From an uncultured Prevotellaceae bacterium (GTDB lineage: Bacteria; Bacteroidota; Bacteroidia; Bacteroidales; Muribaculaceae), in assembly GCA_905207705.1 (NCBI GenBank), contig CAJLMA010000002.1, forward strand, positions 310,001-374,000: a DNA stretch of 64,000 nt, in the 5' to 3' direction. Of this stretch, positions 32,916-42,253 are shown piece after piece. The notes beneath the pieces were generated by a model. It was not told the DNA's origin. It searched no databases and saw only the letters and a program-made list of their open reading frames with translations. The position numbers and the translations under genes are program-made. The first letter of the stretch is position 1. Each line of letters opens with the position of its first letter.

Positions 32916-35075
32916 TCAATCTTCATCGCCCTTAGTTGCTTCATAAGCCTTAAGCAGCTTTTCCTGAACATCGGAAGGCACAAGTTCATAAGATGCAAAT
33001 TTCATCGAGAACGAAGAGCGGCCTCCTGTTATGGAGCTTAAGGCTGTCGAATAAGTCGACATTTCCTTCAATGGAACTTTTGCCGAAATCTTCTCAAAAC
33101 CTTTCTCGCTGCTCATGCCCATGATAATTGCACGACGCGACTGCAAGTCGCTCATCACATCGCCCATTTTATCGGCAGGAACAAGCACGTCTACATCGTA
33201 AACAGGTTCAAGAATCTTCGGATTTGCACTCTTGAACGCGTCACTGAAAGCATGACGACCTGCAAGGCGGAATGAAATTTCATTTGAATCAACCGGGTGC
33301 ATCTTTCCGTCATATATGCACACTTGCACGTCACGAGCATACGAACCGGTCAACGGACCTTGTTCCATCCTATCCATTATGCCTTTTACGATAGCAGGGA
33401 TGAACCTTGCATCGATTGCTCCGCCCACAATGCAGTTGTAAATAACGAGCTTGCCGCCCCATTCAAGAGGAATCACCTGGCAATCCTTTATGTTCATCTT
33501 GTACTCTTGGCCGTTGAATTTGTATGTTTCAGGCTTAGGCATGCCTTCCTCATAAGGCTCTATGATAAGATGCACCTCGCCAAACTGGCCCGCACCGCCC
33601 GATTGTTTCTTATGGCGATAATCTGCACGAGCTGCCTTAGTGATGGTTTCACGATAAGGAATGCGCGGCTCTATGAAGTTTATGTTAAGTTTCTCATTGT
33701 TTTCAATACGCCATTTCAATGTACGCAAGTGGAATTCACCTTGCCCCGAAACGATAGTCTGCTTCAATTCTTTTGATTGCTCAACTATCCATGTCGGGTC
33801 CTCTTCGTGCATTCTGTTGAGTATTTCATTCAATTTTTCAGAATCAGCTTCATTTTCAGGTTTTATGGCGCGAGAATACTTAGGCTCGGGATACTTCACA
33901 AAGTCATACTTGCTTTCAAAGCCTTTTTCATTAAGCGTATTGCCGGTCTTGACTTCTTTCAACTTTACTGTAGCACCTATGTCGCCGGCCTTGATTTCAT
34001 CAACCTGCGTTCTTATCTGCCCACAAGTGCAGAATATCTGTGCCAAGCGTTCCTTGCTTCCCTTGTTGACATTTACCAAGTCAACACCAGACTTTAACGT
34101 TCCCGACATCACCTTGAAATAGGAAACCTCTCCGATATGCGGTTCTACCGACGTCTTGAACACGAACAAGCTCAACGGGCCATTTGAATCAGGTTTTATC
34201 TCATTTCCTTCGGTGTCGGACGGAGCCGGCATGTCTTGCACGAACGGCACGACGTTGCCCAAGAATTCCATCATGCGACGAACACCCATGTCTTTCAATG
34301 CACTGACACAGAATACAGGATATATGCTGCGATCAACAAGGCCCTTCCTGATTCCTTCACGCATTTCATCTTCGGTCAATGTCCCGCTTTCAAAATATTT
34401 ATCCATCAATGATTCGTCATTCTCGGCAGCGGCCTCGACAAGAACCTTTTGCAATTCTTTTGCTTTGTCAAGATACTCGGCAGGCACTTCTGTGATGGTC
34501 GGGACACCACCGTCAGGACCCCAGGAATACTTCTTCATCAACAAGACATCAATCATCGCATTGAAATTAGGCCCGCACTCTATCGGGAATTGGATAGGCA
34601 CTACGCGAGGCCCGAATACCTCTTTCATTTGATGAATAACACTGTCATAATCGCACTTTTCCCCATCGAGTTGGTTTATTGCGAAAATCACAGGTTTGTT
34701 TTCTTGTTCGGTAACGCGGAATATGTTTTGAGTTCCCACTTCTACTCCGTACTGTCCGTCAATTACTATCACTGCCGTGTCGGTAACATTCAAAGCCGTT
34801 ATCGCGTTGCCCACAAAGTCGTCACTTCCCGGACAATCGATGACATTCAATTTTTTATTTAGGAACTCTGCGTAAAAAATCGTTGAAAATACTGAATAAC
34901 CATATTCTTTCTCCACAGGAAAATAATCGCACACTGTATTTCCGGCTTCTACGGTACCTCTGCGTTTTATAACTCCACACTCGTAAAGCATAGCTTCGGC
35001 GAGTGTGGTTTTCCCTGCACCCTTGCTCCCTAAAAGAGCAATGTTTTTAATTTCGTTGGTTTCGTAAACTTTCAT
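32916..35075 (-). CDS. Elongation factor G paralogue (EF-G2 type) with altered GTPase motifs
   Basis: A 719-residue, full-length EF-G with all five domains. The P-loop GSKGAGKT (16-23) is intact, but other G motifs deviate from canonical EF-G. The switch I Thr is S61 (EYGYSVFS). The catalytic switch II His after DxPG is Ser (D80-C-P-G-S84). NKxD is NQLD (134-137). Bacteroides species carry a second EF-G (EF-G2) reported to support translation without GTP hydrolysis and to matter for gut colonisation; this gene fits that type. It is monocistronic, with its own terminator. The housekeeping fusA is not in the window. Confidence 0.9.
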   Translation of the reverse strand: MKVYETNEIKNIALLGSKGAGKTTLAEAMLYECGVIKRRGTVEAGNTVCDYFPVEKEYGYSVFSTIFYAEFLNKKLNVIDCPGSDDFVGNAITALNVTDTAVIVIDGQYGVEVGTQNIFRVTEQENKPVIFAINQLDGEKCDYDSVIHQMKEVFGPRVVPIQFPIECGPNFNAMIDVLLMKKYSWGPDGGVPTITEVPAEYLDKAKELQKVLVEAAAENDESLMDKYFESGTLTEDEMREGIRKGLVDRSIYPVFCVSALKDMGVRRMMEFLGNVVPFVQDMPAPSDTEGNEIKPDSNGPLSLFVFKTSVEPHIGEVSYFKVMSGTLKSGVDLVNVNKGSKERLAQIFCTCGQIRTQVDEIKAGDIGATVKLKEVKTGNTLNEKGFESKYDFVKYPEPKYSRAIKPENEADSEKLNEILNRMHEEDPTWIVEQSKELKQTIVSGQGEFHLRTLKWRIENNEKLNINFIEPRIPYRETITKAARADYRHKKQSGGAGQFGEVHLIIEPYEEGMPKPETYKFNGQEYKMNIKDCQVIPLEWGGKLVIYNCIVGGAIDARFIPAIVKGIMDRMEQGPLTGSYARDVQVCIYDGKMHPVDSNEISFRLAGRHAFSDAFKSANPKILEPVYDVDVLVPADKMGDVMSDLQSRRAIIMGMSSEKGFEKISAKVPLKEMSTYSTALSSITGGRSSFSMKFASYELVPSDVQEKLLKAYEATKGDED

Positions 35076-35280
35076 GTTATCAGTTTTTAAATTGAAAATT
35101 TCTTATACTTGCTACAAAAGCGGACGCAAATTATAAATTTATTTTCTATTTGTGCTATTATTTTTTATGTTACAAAACACAATTCCGCAATTTTAGTATA
35201 AAAAAGGTTAATCCAAATGCAATAAAGCATACTGTTTGCACAAATATGTCTTCCTATGGCTTCAACTCTTTGCCGGCACA

Positions 35281-35306
35281 GTAGCGTACCTAAATGGGCA
35301 CGCTAC
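35281..35306 (-). terminator. Weak hairpin after the lipocalin-like gene
   Basis: GTAGCGT pairs with ACGCTAC around a 12-nt loop, 11 bp after the stop at 35317; no T-tract. Confidence 0.4.
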
Positions 35307-35316
35307 TCTATAATCA

Positions 35317-35973
35317 TCATTTGTCACACAATGCCATCGACTCGATTTCTACGACATCCAATACCCTATCATAATTTTTGGCAAACCCATAATCCGGCTT
35401 GCCTGCATCGACAACTTGCAAACGAACCAAAACAGGTTTCCCGTTTTTACTTCCCTTAGTGACAGAATCATATCGATGAATGAGGTTGCCTGTCTTGTCT
35501 ACGATCCAATAGCGGCAAGAGTCTCCTTCTATCGACAATTCCCTCACTTCGTGACCAATAATTAATACCCCTTCAACCTCGCCCTTCACCTTGGCAGGAA
35601 GAATTAGTGTTGCCGGAATAGTATCACTGTCGCATCTGGCATATTCCAACTTTAAGTCATTTTTTCTCAAGATCAGACTGTCGCTCGTAAGCTTTTCTAT
35701 ATCAAAAGTATCAGAAAACTCTATTGTCTGATGATTTCCCATACTCTTTCCCGAGAGAATAAGCCTATTGTCTTTCTCTTGCCATGCCTCATAAGAAAGC
35801 GTGGACATGTTTACAGAAAAAGCTTTTCCGTCAGCTTTCAACATGAATCCTTGCTCAATTCCGCCCATACCCGGCACAGGCTGAATCCACATGCCCACAA
35901 GACTTCCTTTTTCTCCGCAAGCCGATAACGCCAATGCGGCAACTCCTGCTAAAATAACTTTTAAATGCTTCAT
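35317..35973 (-). CDS. Lipocalin-like lipoprotein
   Basis: 218 residues with a lipoprotein signal (lipobox LSAC, Cys 19). A beta-rich lipocalin-like opening follows (LVGMWIQPVPGMGGIEQGFML, with the G-x-W pattern), then ISLILRKN-like strands. Likely anchored in the envelope, with no catalytic motif. The start is taken at the ATG 35973 rather than the in-frame GTG one codon earlier. The META-domain lipoprotein gene ends 8 bp upstream, so both form one operon. Confidence 0.75.
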   Translation of the reverse strand: MKHLKVILAGVAALALSACGEKGSLVGMWIQPVPGMGGIEQGFMLKADGKAFSVNMSTLSYEAWQEKDNRLILSGKSMGNHQTIEFSDTFDIEKLTSDSLILRKNDLKLEYARCDSDTIPATLILPAKVKGEVEGVLIIGHEVRELSIEGDSCRYWIVDKTGNLIHRYDSVTKGSKNGKPVLVRLQVVDAGKPDYGFAKNYDRVLDVVEIESMALCDK

Positions 35974-35981
35974 CACTTCAA

Positions 35982-36767
35982 TTATTCTTTAATCAGCTCT
36001 AAAACTTTAATGCCTCCAGACGTGTAAAGCGCAACTTTTCCGCCATCCACCCTTCCAAAAATTCTCGCACTGTTCAGAGCCGACAAAATATTATTTTCTA
36101 TGTCCATTTCCGGACAATACATCCGCGTCGTAACAATACCCGACATTTCAATGGAAAGTTTGTCGTCTTGAACCATTTTCAACTTTCCTTTAAAATTATT
36201 ACATCCGGCATTGCCACTTATTATACTTTTCTTAATGTCAAAAACAATAAAAGGCTTGCGGCTCACATCATCCTGAAGTTCTTCTCCATAAACCGAAGCT
36301 ATGTTCCATTTCCCATCCAGTTCCGAGAAAGACATATTATCAAACCTCTTCTTAAGAACCATCAATGGCGTATCGGTAGAATCGCACAGCACTATCTGTT
36401 CTTCCAGGCCCTTACGGCAACTTTTCACATGGGACAGCGTTGAAAGTATCATAGATTCCATTTCCATATCGGGACAAGCCATCATGGTTCCGGCAATCTG
36501 ACTTAATTCAAGCCTGCCGGGTGCAGAACTCAAGTCAAAAGATGACATAATGCGATTGCAACCGCTGCACCCATAGACACGTCCCGATTTAGTGTCAAAT
36601 CCTATGAACGGCTCAGAAACCGCACTGTTCACATTGAGAGTTGAATCATGAACCTCGACAATCTTCCACTCACCTTCTATATCCGATAATGTTAATTCCT
36701 TCATCGCCTTGCAAGATGACATCAACAATATTCCGCAAGATACGAATATTTTCACCTTATTCATCAT
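35982..36767 (-). CDS. Lipoprotein with two META (HslJ-like) domains
   Basis: 261 residues. The signal ends in lipobox MSSC (Cys 19). Two homologous META domains follow (about 25-130 and 140-258), each with a GEW/GKW opening, a GCSGCNR or GNAGCNNF block and an MxCPxMxxE block. META/HslJ domains occur in heat-shock and envelope lipoproteins of uncertain function. The duplicated domain in one chain is common in Bacteroidetes. Divergent from the sulfur-fusion gene; co-transcribed with the downstream lipocalin-like gene. Confidence 0.85.
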   Translation of the reverse strand: MMNKVKIFVSCGILLMSSCKAMKELTLSDIEGEWKIVEVHDSTLNVNSAVSEPFIGFDTKSGRVYGCSGCNRIMSSFDLSSAPGRLELSQIAGTMMACPDMEMESMILSTLSHVKSCRKGLEEQIVLCDSTDTPLMVLKKRFDNMSFSELDGKWNIASVYGEELQDDVSRKPFIVFDIKKSIISGNAGCNNFKGKLKMVQDDKLSIEMSGIVTTRMYCPEMDIENNILSALNSARIFGRVDGGKVALYTSGGIKVLELIKE

Positions 36768-37134
36768 ATTTTAAAAAGTTAATCTGACCAAAATCATGAA
36801 TACACAAATTATAATTAAGACCCTAATTTTCGTTAGTTGATAATTTGCATTTGTATATATAAATCCAGAATATGGCAAAATCTTGCATCAGACAAGTGTT
36901 AAAATACGTTTACATCCCCATTTCATGGCGGTACAATATTCGCACTGCGGCAAAGAACCACATCAACATAATCCCCAATTAACGAAATAAATGGGCATGA
37001 TAACGGTCAAAGACCATAATAATTGTTAACTTATGGAATATTTTCCAATGGAAATTTTATTAATCGGAAATTATCTGTTTTCTTTGTAAAAAATTTACAC
37101 AGGAAAATATTAACAACAAAAAATAAACTGCAGT
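36768..37134. promoter_or_regulatory. Divergent intergenic region upstream of the sulfur-fusion gene
   Basis: 367 bases between divergent genes, no coding signal. It contains a near-palindrome TGGAA-TATT-TTCCA at 37034-37047 (12 of 14 positions symmetric), about 90 bp before the ATG at 37135. This is a plausible operator for the MarR regulator encoded downstream; that link is inference. Confidence 0.4.
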
Positions 37135-39579
37135 ATGAAAATTATCATAGTAGGAGGAGTCGCCGGAGGAGCCACAGCAGCGGCACGCATCCGCAGAAAT
37201 ACCGAAAAAGCCGAGATTATTCTTATTGAGAAAGGAGCATACATATCATATGCCAATTGTGGACTGCCCTACTATATAGGTGGGATAATTAAAGAGCGCG
37301 AACGTTTATTTGTGCAAACTCCCGAAGCATTCGGGAGACGTTTCAATATCGATGTACGCATCAACTCGGAAGTAACCGCAATCGACCGGGAACAAAAAGA
37401 AGTAACCGTGCGCACGTCAGACGGCAAAACATATAAGGAACACTACGATAAATTATTGCTATCTCCGGGAGCATCGCCCGTGCGCCCTCCATTGGATGGT
37501 ATTGATACCGATGGTATATTCACTTTGAGAAATGTAAATGACACCGACCGCATAAAACAATATATCAACAAGCACTCGGTGCGCCGCGCTGTCATTGTGG
37601 GTGGCGGTTTCATAGGATTGGAAATGGCCGAAAACCTGGTGCACGCCGGAATAGAAGTATCGGTAGTTGAAATGGCCGACCAAGTAATGGGACCCATCGA
37701 CTACTCGATGGCCGCACTCGTGCACGAACATCTCTTGCAAAAAGGCGTAAAACTGTATTTAAAGCAAGCCGTAGAGGCATTCAAACGCTCGTCCGACGGC
37801 ATCGATGTCATGTTCAAATCTGGCACACAGATGCAAGTCGACATGGTAATTCTCTCAATCGGCGTACGAGCCGAAACACGATTGGCATCCGAAGCAGGAC
37901 TTAAATTAGGCGAGATGAGAGGGATTTGGGTAAACGAATACTTGCAGACTTCCGACGATACAATATATGCCGTAGGTGATGCCATAGAATTTCCTCATCC
38001 GATTACGGGAAAGCCGTGGCTCAACTTCCTTGCCGGGCCGGCTAACCGACAGGCTCGCATAGTTGCCGACAATATTGTGTTTGGGAACAGCGTGAAGTAT
38101 GAAGGTTCCATCGGAACTTCAATAGCCAAAATATTTGACATGACCGTCGCATCCACCGGGCTTCCGGCAAAACGGTTGAAACAGATGGAGATTGCTTACC
38201 TTTCTTCAACCACCCACTCGGCTTCACACGCCGGGTACTATCCCGGAGCTTTGCAAATGGCCATCAAAGTCACATTTTCACCGACCGACGGAAAACTGTA
38301 CGGGGCACAAATTGTAGGCTTCGACGGAGTTGACAAGCGTATCGACGAATTGGCCATGGTAATTAAACACGGCGGTACAGTACACGACCTTGTACAGCTG
38401 GAACATGCCTACGCTCCCCCGTTCTCGTCAGCTAAAGACCCTGTTGCAATAGCCGGCTATGTCGCAAGCAATATCCTTAACAGGAAAATGAATCCGCTGT
38501 ATTGGCGTGAACTCAGGGATGCCGATTTGAGCAATGTCACTTTGATAGATGTTCGGACGACCGACGAGTTCAAATTGGGAGCCATCAACGATGCGATTAA
38601 CATGCCTCTCGACGATTTACGCGCACATTTGAATGAAATTCCAAGCGACAAACCTGTTTGGGTATATTGCGGCATCGGGCTGCGAGGATACTTGGCAAGC
38701 AACATTCTAAAAGATAACGGATTCAAAGAAGTACGCAACTTGATAGGCGGAATCAAAACTTACAAAGCTGCAACAGCAACAGTCTCCTTACCATCAAAAA
38801 ATGCCACTTGTACACCAAAATCCGAAAACAAGCCTCAACCCACACCGTCCAACACTATAAAAATTGACGCATGCGGAGTGCAATGTCCCGGACCGATATT
38901 GAAACTTAAAAAGTGCATGGAAACTTTACAACCCGGACAATGCATTGAAATAAGCGCGACCGATGCCGGCTTCCCTCGCGATGCAGAAGCATGGTGCCGC
39001 ACTACCGGCAACCGATTTGTTGAAAAAGCTGAAGCCAACGGAATATACCGAGTGTGGATAGAAAAAGCTATGCCTAAAACAGATGCCGAACGGAAAGCGG
39101 CTCAAGGAGGCAAAGGCAAAACATTAATTCTTTTCAGCGACGACTTGGACAAAACTCTTGCCACGTTCGTGCTTGCCAACGGAGCTGCCGCCACGGGCGA
39201 GAAAGTGACCATATTTTTCACGTTCTGGGGATTGAATGCAATAAAGAAGATAAAGAAACCTGCAGTCAAGAAAGACCTGTTTGGAAAGATGTTCGGATTC
39301 ATGCTACCATCAGACTCTCGCAAATTAAAGCTATCAAAAATGAATATGGGCGGACTTGGATCAAAAATGATGCGCATGATAATGAAGCGCAAAGGTGTGG
39401 ATTCACTCGAATCTCTCCGCCAACAAGCCATCGACAACGGAGTAGAATTCATCGCTTGCCAAATGTCGATGGACGTGATGGGCATTACCCGGGAAGAATT
39501 GCTTGACAATGTGACAATAGGCGGAGTAGCTACATACATGGATCGCGCCAATGACGCAAATATGAACTTGTTTATTTAA
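37135..39579 (+). CDS. Four-module sulfur-transfer fusion: CoA-disulfide-reductase-like + rhodanese + TusA + DsrE
   Basis: An 814-residue cytoplasmic protein. Residues 1-440 are a pyridine-nucleotide disulfide oxidoreductase (GGVAGGATAAARI FAD loop; redox Cys42 in ANCGLPYYIGG; second dinucleotide loop VIVGGGFIGLEMA). Residues ~455-545 form a rhodanese domain with Cys512 in VYCGIGLRG. Residues ~578-650 form a TusA-like domain with CPGP (Cys584). Residues ~658-814 form a DsrE-like domain with Cys775 (IACQMSMDV). All four active-type Cys are present, suggesting persulfide relay or reduction of CoA or protein persulfides. The MarR gene starts 4 bp downstream. Confidence 0.92.
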   Translation: MKIIIVGGVAGGATAAARIRRNTEKAEIILIEKGAYISYANCGLPYYIGGIIKERERLFVQTPEAFGRRFNIDVRINSEVTAIDREQKEVTVRTSDGKTYKEHYDKLLLSPGASPVRPPLDGIDTDGIFTLRNVNDTDRIKQYINKHSVRRAVIVGGGFIGLEMAENLVHAGIEVSVVEMADQVMGPIDYSMAALVHEHLLQKGVKLYLKQAVEAFKRSSDGIDVMFKSGTQMQVDMVILSIGVRAETRLASEAGLKLGEMRGIWVNEYLQTSDDTIYAVGDAIEFPHPITGKPWLNFLAGPANRQARIVADNIVFGNSVKYEGSIGTSIAKIFDMTVASTGLPAKRLKQMEIAYLSSTTHSASHAGYYPGALQMAIKVTFSPTDGKLYGAQIVGFDGVDKRIDELAMVIKHGGTVHDLVQLEHAYAPPFSSAKDPVAIAGYVASNILNRKMNPLYWRELRDADLSNVTLIDVRTTDEFKLGAINDAINMPLDDLRAHLNEIPSDKPVWVYCGIGLRGYLASNILKDNGFKEVRNLIGGIKTYKAATATVSLPSKNATCTPKSENKPQPTPSNTIKIDACGVQCPGPILKLKKCMETLQPGQCIEISATDAGFPRDAEAWCRTTGNRFVEKAEANGIYRVWIEKAMPKTDAERKAAQGGKGKTLILFSDDLDKTLATFVLANGAAATGEKVTIFFTFWGLNAIKKIKKPAVKKDLFGKMFGFMLPSDSRKLKLSKMNMGGLGSKMMRMIMKRKGVDSLESLRQQAIDNGVEFIACQMSMDVMGITREELLDNVTIGGVATYMDRANDANMNLFI

Positions 39580-39583
39580 AACT

Positions 39584-39943
39584 ATGGAAAAGATACCTTG
39601 CATTTGCGTTATGCGCGACTTGATGAAAACCCTATCCGAACTTGAAAACCATCTGGAAGAATCATACGGGGTGACACTCAACGAGGCAATGGTACTATGC
39701 AGCATCGGCAACGAAACAGTGACTGCAAGCTCAATTACCTCATGCACAGGGCTGACACCATCACATACTTCAAAGGTTATTCGTTCGGCCGAAGACAAGG
39801 GTCTTATTGAACGTGAACTCGGCAAGCTCGACAAGCGTCAAATGTATTTCAAGTTGACATCAGCAGGCAAAAGTTGTCTGGAAAACATCAAAGAGCATGG
39901 AATAGACATACCTGAGTGGATAGCCGCCTTGTTCCGTAATTGA
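39584..39943 (+). CDS. MarR-family regulator, Cys-rich N-terminus
   Basis: 119 residues with a winged-helix fold: recognition segment ITSCTGLTPSHTSKVIRSAEDKG, and wing LGKLDKRQMYFKLTSAG with the typical DxR. It is shorter than most MarR proteins and has Cys at 6 and 8 plus others (about 39 and 54), which could act as thiol or persulfide sensors. It begins 4 bp after the sulfur-fusion gene, so translational coupling and autoregulation of that operon are likely (inference). Confidence 0.85.
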   Translation: MEKIPCICVMRDLMKTLSELENHLEESYGVTLNEAMVLCSIGNETVTASSITSCTGLTPSHTSKVIRSAEDKGLIERELGKLDKRQMYFKLTSAGKSCLENIKEHGIDIPEWIAALFRN

Positions 39944-39991
39944 CATAACACTGACATATAAGTCGGAGAGATAAAATACCTTTTTTTGCAA

Positions 39992-40031
39992 AAGTCCGTG
40001 GGGAATGCGATGATAATTTCTCCACGGACTT
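39992..40031. terminator. Hairpin after the MarR gene
   Basis: A perfect 10-bp stem (AAGTCCGTGG with CCACGGACTT, 39992-40001 and 40022-40031) with a 20-nt loop, 48 bp after the MarR stop. The T-run (39981-39987) is on the left, so termination strength on the plus strand is uncertain. Confidence 0.55.
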
Positions 40032-40118
40032 CATCAATACATATACCAATTTGGCTTTGCCCACTGCTTCCTTTACGTTATGACAAATGATTCCTGCAAT
40101 AATTTCACCGATTTTAGT

Positions 40119-40126
40119 TACCTTTG
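40119..40126 (+). promoter_or_regulatory. Candidate -7 element before metF
   Basis: TACCTTTG matches TAnnTTTG 24 bp before the ATG at 40151; the -33 box is weak. Confidence 0.45.
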
Positions 40127-40150
40127 TCAAGAACGAAAACCCATTCTCTT

Positions 40151-41107
40151 ATGAATATCTTAGACCGAATAAATTCACACAACGGGCCAGGATTCTCGAT
40201 TGAAGTCCTTCCTCCCCTAAAGGGGAAAGGTATTTCGCAACTGTTTTCCAATATAGACAAATTGATCGAGTTTGACCCGTTGTACATAAATATCACCACC
40301 CACCGCAGCGAAATGGTATTTAAAAGCACCCCCGACGGACTATACCAACGCATATCCGAGCGAAGCCGTCCGGGAACCGTTGCCGTGGCAGCCGCTATTC
40401 AGCAAAAATATGGGATACCGGCCGTGCCTCATCTCATTTGCAGCGGGTTCACCAAGACCGAAACCGAATATGCCTTGATTGACCTCAATTTTCTCGGGAT
40501 AGACAACCTTTTGCTACTCAGGGGCGACAAGGCAAAGCATGAAAACTTCTTTGTCCCGGTAGAAAACGGTTACAGCCATGCCTGTGAACTCGAAGAGCAA
40601 GTGAACAACTTCAATAAAGGCTACTTCATTGACGGGTCAAAGATGGATATAATAAACGACAACAAGTTCTCTTATGGCGTGGCCGGATACCCGGAAAAGC
40701 ATGACGAGGCGCCAAACATGGACATAGATTTAATCCACCTTAAGCACAAAGTGGATATGGGAGCCAACTACATAGTGACACAAATGTTCTTCGACAACAA
40801 GAAATTTTTCGAATTCAAGAAGAAATGCCGCGCAATGAAAATCAATGTCCCCATTATTCCCGGAATCAAGCCAATAATCAACAAAAAACAATTGACAGTA
40901 TTGCCAAAAGTTTTCCATGTAGACCTTCCGAACGACTTAGCCAATGAACTTAGCGCATGTCCCGACAACGAAGCCGCAAAGATAATCGGAATGGAATGGT
41001 GCAAAATGCAGGTAAAAGAGTTACTGGCTTCGGGCGAAAAAACAATACATTTCTACTCGCTCAATGCCACCGAGAGCGTCCGCAACATCGTGAAAGAGCT
41101 TTATTGA
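40151..41107 (+). CDS. metF: Methylenetetrahydrofolate reductase
   Basis: Reduces 5,10-methylene-THF to 5-methyl-THF for methionine synthesis, using FAD. The 318-residue TIM barrel shows ISIEVLPPLKGKG near the start (the FEFFPP-type catalytic Glu region), VPHLICSGFTKTE, the LLLRGDKAK loop, and ANYIVTQMFFDNKKFFEF, all MetF landmarks. The frame is open 9 codons upstream, but family length fits the ATG at 40151. The gap to holB is only 16 bp, so this starts a metF-holB-addB-like run. Confidence 0.94.
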   Translation: MNILDRINSHNGPGFSIEVLPPLKGKGISQLFSNIDKLIEFDPLYINITTHRSEMVFKSTPDGLYQRISERSRPGTVAVAAAIQQKYGIPAVPHLICSGFTKTETEYALIDLNFLGIDNLLLLRGDKAKHENFFVPVENGYSHACELEEQVNNFNKGYFIDGSKMDIINDNKFSYGVAGYPEKHDEAPNMDIDLIHLKHKVDMGANYIVTQMFFDNKKFFEFKKKCRAMKINVPIIPGIKPIINKKQLTVLPKVFHVDLPNDLANELSACPDNEAAKIIGMEWCKMQVKELLASGEKTIHFYSLNATESVRNIVKELY

Positions 41108-41123
41108 AAAATAGAAACCGACA

Positions 41124-42248
41124 ATGAAATTCAACGACATCATAGGGAACGAGACTGCAAAACAGCAATTGAAGCGCATGATAGATGCCGACAGAATACC
41201 TCACGCCCTGCTACTTACCGGTCCGCAAGGCATAGGAAAACTGGCTCTCGCAAGAGCCGCAGCGCAATACATCCATTGCGAACACAAGATCAACGGCGAC
41301 TCTTGCGGCAAATGCCCTTCCTGCATCCAGCACCAAACTTTCAACCATGCCGACCTGTTCTTTTCTTTCCCTGTGATAAAAGGCCGCAGCAACAGCAAAC
41401 CTACTTCAGACGACTACATCGAGGAGTGGAAACATTTCCTGTTGACCGACCCTGTCGAGAATTACGAACATTGGCTCAGAGAGCTATCCAATGAAAACGC
41501 TCAACCGCAATTCTATGCAAGCGAAAGCACAAACATCATAACAAAAATGAGCTATGCCTCTTACTCGGCAAAATACAAAATCCTAATTTTGTGGCTGCCG
41601 GAGAAAATGAATGAAGAATGTGCCAACAAGCTGCTGAAAATAATAGAAGAGCCTTTCCCCGACACCATCTTTATCATGGTGAGCGACAATCCCAAAGAAA
41701 TTCTCCCCACAATATATTCAAGGTTACAACAAATAGAGCTGAAAAAGCTATCCACCGACGAAGTCGCAACTTACCTTCGCGGCAAATACAACATGACGCT
41801 ACAAGATGCATTGGCCGTAGCCGCTCCTGCCGACGGAAACATATTGACTGCCGAAGAGAACATGGCTCTTGACAGCGAAAACAAGGAATTTTTCCAAATG
41901 TTCATTTCTCTGATGCGTCTTGCTTACTCCCGCGACTTGAAATCATTGAAATCGTGGTCGGAAAATGTCAATAATTTCAAACGCGAAAAAACAAAGCGTT
42001 TCTTGGCTTATATGGCAAGGATGATCAGGGAAAACTACATTTACAATTTCCATAACAGCGAACTGAATTATCTGAACAAAGCCGAAGAGCAATTCAGCAC
42101 AAAATTCGCTCCTTTCATAAACGACGCCAATGCCGAACGCATGCTGCACGAGACAGAAAATGCAGCAAGAGACATACAAGGCAACGGTAACGGCAAAATC
42201 ATCCTGTTTGACTTTGCCATAAAAATGACAATATTGATAAAACGGTAA
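41124..42248 (+). CDS. holB: DNA polymerase III subunit delta'
   Basis: 374 residues of the clamp-loader AAA+ family. The P-loop-like GPQGIGKLALARA near residue 33 lacks the Thr/Ser after Lys, as is normal for the non-ATPase delta' subunit. A four-Cys zinc module follows (CEHKINGDSCGKCPSC). The KILILWLPEKMNEECANKLLKIIEEP block and SRLQQIEL come next. It helps load the sliding clamp in the replisome. It lies 16 bp after metF and 5 bp before the AddB-like gene, clearly co-transcribed. Confidence 0.92.
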   Translation: MKFNDIIGNETAKQQLKRMIDADRIPHALLLTGPQGIGKLALARAAAQYIHCEHKINGDSCGKCPSCIQHQTFNHADLFFSFPVIKGRSNSKPTSDDYIEEWKHFLLTDPVENYEHWLRELSNENAQPQFYASESTNIITKMSYASYSAKYKILILWLPEKMNEECANKLLKIIEEPFPDTIFIMVSDNPKEILPTIYSRLQQIELKKLSTDEVATYLRGKYNMTLQDALAVAAPADGNILTAEENMALDSENKEFFQMFISLMRLAYSRDLKSLKSWSENVNNFKREKTKRFLAYMARMIRENYIYNFHNSELNYLNKAEEQFSTKFAPFINDANAERMLHETENAARDIQGNGNGKIILFDFAIKMTILIKR

Positions 42249-42253
42249 CTGCA

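Noticed and set aside
39992..40031. Hairpin before metF as a SAM or cobalamin riboswitch
   Set aside because: No conserved riboswitch core sequence is present and the hairpin lies upstream of the likely metF promoter.
41124..41300. HolB P-loop lacking Thr/Ser as a sign of gene decay
   Set aside because: Delta' subunits normally lack ATPase activity; the rest of the protein is intact.
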